From Okapia johnstoni (taxonomy: Eukaryota; Chordata; Mammalia; Artiodactyla; Giraffidae): 64,000 nt of DNA. The notes beneath the pieces are model-generated. The model saw only the letters and a program-made list of their open reading frames with translations. It ran no database searches and was not told where the DNA came from. Made by a program: the position numbers and the translations under genes. Below are positions 62,251 through 64,000 of the stretch, one piece after another. The stretch spans positions 81,033,001 through 81,097,000 of the forward strand of contig CM044313.1 in NCBI GenBank assembly GCA_024291935.2, given 5' to 3'. How positions within the stretch are numbered: position 1 is the stretch's first letter; every line of letters starts with the position of its first letter.

Positions 62251-64000
62251 GGTAGCGACCAGATCTGACTGTTAACAATACCTGCCTGGCAGATGGGTGA
62301 CTAACAGGTGAATGAACCAGATATGTGTTTCTGGCCTGAGCTTTATCTAAGGCTGCTAAGACTAATATGTAGAATCTGTGAATCAATGACATTACCAGTT
62401 TCACCCCTTTTTGGCTCCATGGGGGCCAGTCAGGGCACTCTTGGCATCACAGCAGGTGGGGGAGGTTATTCCTGGACTAATCTTCCCAGTGGTCTCAGCT
62501 CTGTGTTTTGTGGCTTCTGTCATCCCCTGACTTCTGACTTAGGGTCCTGGCTATGTATAAAATGATAGAAAGTTGTTCTTCCTCTTACAACCCAGAAACA
62601 GAAAAGTTAAAAGTTAATAATTCTGTCAGGTTGTCATGCCTTTAGGGCTGGACCAGGTTTATTGGAGACTATAGAAGTTCAGTCTTCTGTCTGTGCCTTC
62701 TAAAAGCATTTACCTTCAGTGGCCTTTGTCTCTCCTGGACCACAGCACTGGAATCTGTAGCATTTAGGGAGATGCATCCCCTACCTTCTGCAAGGATGCT
62801 GTGTTTGGTCGAGAAGGGACTGTGATACAGGACTTAAGGGCTGGCCTCTAGGCCCAGAGGTCATGAGTCAACGTCTTGGGACATGTAAGCACCGTACCAT
62901 TTTTTAACACAAAAATTCTAGGTCTCTGGTGTTCTTCTTTCTGCTGTTTTATGGATGTCAGTCTTGTCTTCCTGGCTAGGTTGTAAACCTCGAGGGCAGG
63001 GGTCACTGCCCCTCTTAGACATCTTAGCCCTGGGCTGGCCATGTGACAGATGCAGATTGATCATCAAGAAGAGTAATTTGGGGGGATCTGATTTTATCTT
63101 CTTTCCTGTGTATATAGTGGGCCACAGGTGATATCCTTCCCAGTGATCTATGTACTATAATTGAGTGTCTTGGATACATCTTTATCTCAAATCAATTTTT
63201 TTCTGTTCTTGATTTCAGAATATGTTCTGAAATTATTATTGTCTTCATATTATTATTGTCTTCATCACCATGGGAAGAAACAAATTGATCTGGTAACTTC
63301 TGACATTTTCAAATGAACAGGAATTTCTTTCCAGGACAGGCTAATGAGTTTTAGTGACAATGCTCCATTGCACACCTCCAGGGAGCTCCACTCACAGTTT
63401 TATCTATGTGACTATTACCCACTTGACTTGTGTAACACAGGGCCCTGAGTGCTGAGTGTTGGAATTGGTTTGATAAGTTCCCCCATGTCTTTTACAATAC
63501 CATTGTTTTTATTCTTCAGCCTGCTATTTTTACCTGTGGTAAAAGCTGAAGTCATGACAGCCTAGACCAGGTGACTCTTCAAGGCCTCATGGCTTTGCAA
63601 TTCTAGAACAATCTATTCACAAATTTCTTGTAAGACACTGCCAGTTTCCCACTGGACCCAAAATCATTGCACTAACTGAAGTATAACATCAAGTACATCC
63701 AGATAACTAATACTTTGATGGGAGTTGAGGAGAAGGAGGAGAGGTTGTAGGCGACTATTCTCAGTGGAAGACTAGGAAAAAGAAATTGGTCCTAAAGATT
63801 CTGAAGGTCCTACCCCTGTTCCTGCTTAGCAGAGAGCAGTTGAGTTTCAATGCCAAATGGTTCTCACCAAGGTAGCTCAGCTCTTTGTCTCATCCCCACC
63901 ATCTGGGGCCAAGGAGGAAGCAGTAGGAGGAGTCTGATTTAATGGGTCTTGAGACATCTCCCTGCCTTAAATTTCTTCCACTGGCCAATCTCTAACATTT
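62251..64000. other. single-copy DNA, mostly unrecognised
   Basis: 62960-63050 has L2- or MIR-like words (GTTGTAAACCTCGAGGGCAGGGG). 63232-63265 holds two perfect tandem copies of a 17-mer (ATTATTATTGTCTTCAT). Frames of 64-85 codons on either strand have no recognisable features. Confidence 0.4.

Noticed and set aside
1..64000. CRISPR array, prophage, operon or defence system
   Set aside because: The DNA is mammalian nuclear sequence. Recurrent motifs are dispersed SINE and LINE copies with target duplications, not regularly spaced direct repeats.

Overview
This window is ruminant nuclear DNA, almost certainly from a bovid. The diagnosis rests on the repeats: many copies of the tRNA-Glu-derived SINE Bov-tA, three dimeric Bov-A2 elements, a dozen pieces of the RTE-type LINE BovB, and a bovine-type L1 3' end, lying over an older mammalian background of L1M, L2, MIR, MLT1 LTRs and MER-type hAT transposons. 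The species cannot be fixed from the sequence. I recognise no functional protein-coding gene, rRNA or tRNA gene. The open frames that look protein-like belong to BovB or are chance frames in L2, pyrimidine-rich or SINE sequence. By manual tally somewhat under half of the window is recognisable interspersed repeat; the rest is AT-leaning, CpG-poor, apparently single-copy DNA.

Layout. 1-10 kb: a BovB copy with an inverted 5' part at the left edge, long L2 copies (640-1312, 4838-6005, 7740-8710), antisense L1 3' ends, MIR and MER5-type elements. 10-24 kb: an antisense MLT1 LTR, antisense L1M tails, several Bov-tA and BovB insertions and one Bov-A2. 24-32 kb: mostly single-copy DNA with Bov-tA insertions. 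32-44 kb: two blocks of antisense L1M (32.3-34.5 kb and 37.9-44.2 kb) broken up by younger insertions, including the longest BovB copy (38148-39390), which keeps a reverse transcriptase frame with a YADD motif. 44-53 kb: L2, a (TG)20 microsatellite, an MLT1 LTR, a Bov-A2, an antisense L1M tail and an AT-rich stretch. 53-64 kb: BovB, MIR, MLT1, an ERVL-like LTR, MER-type DNA transposons and a (CA)n tract.

Relations between elements. At least ten insertions can be dated relative to their surroundings because they keep target-site duplications or sit inside an older repeat. Nearly all L1 pieces and all four LTR pieces lie on the minus strand. That bias is known for introns of genes read the other way, so the window may lie in an intron of a plus-strand transcription unit; this is inference. 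I found no previously undescribed gene system. The most unusual details are a BovB with an inverted 5' part at the left edge, a (TG)10 tract inserted into BovB with a 14-bp duplication, a chimeric BovB insertion near 10 kb, a minimal L1 insertion with a 15-bp duplication, a hAT element with a clean 8-bp duplication, and a minus-strand transcript-3'-end-like segment at 10.3-10.5 kb.
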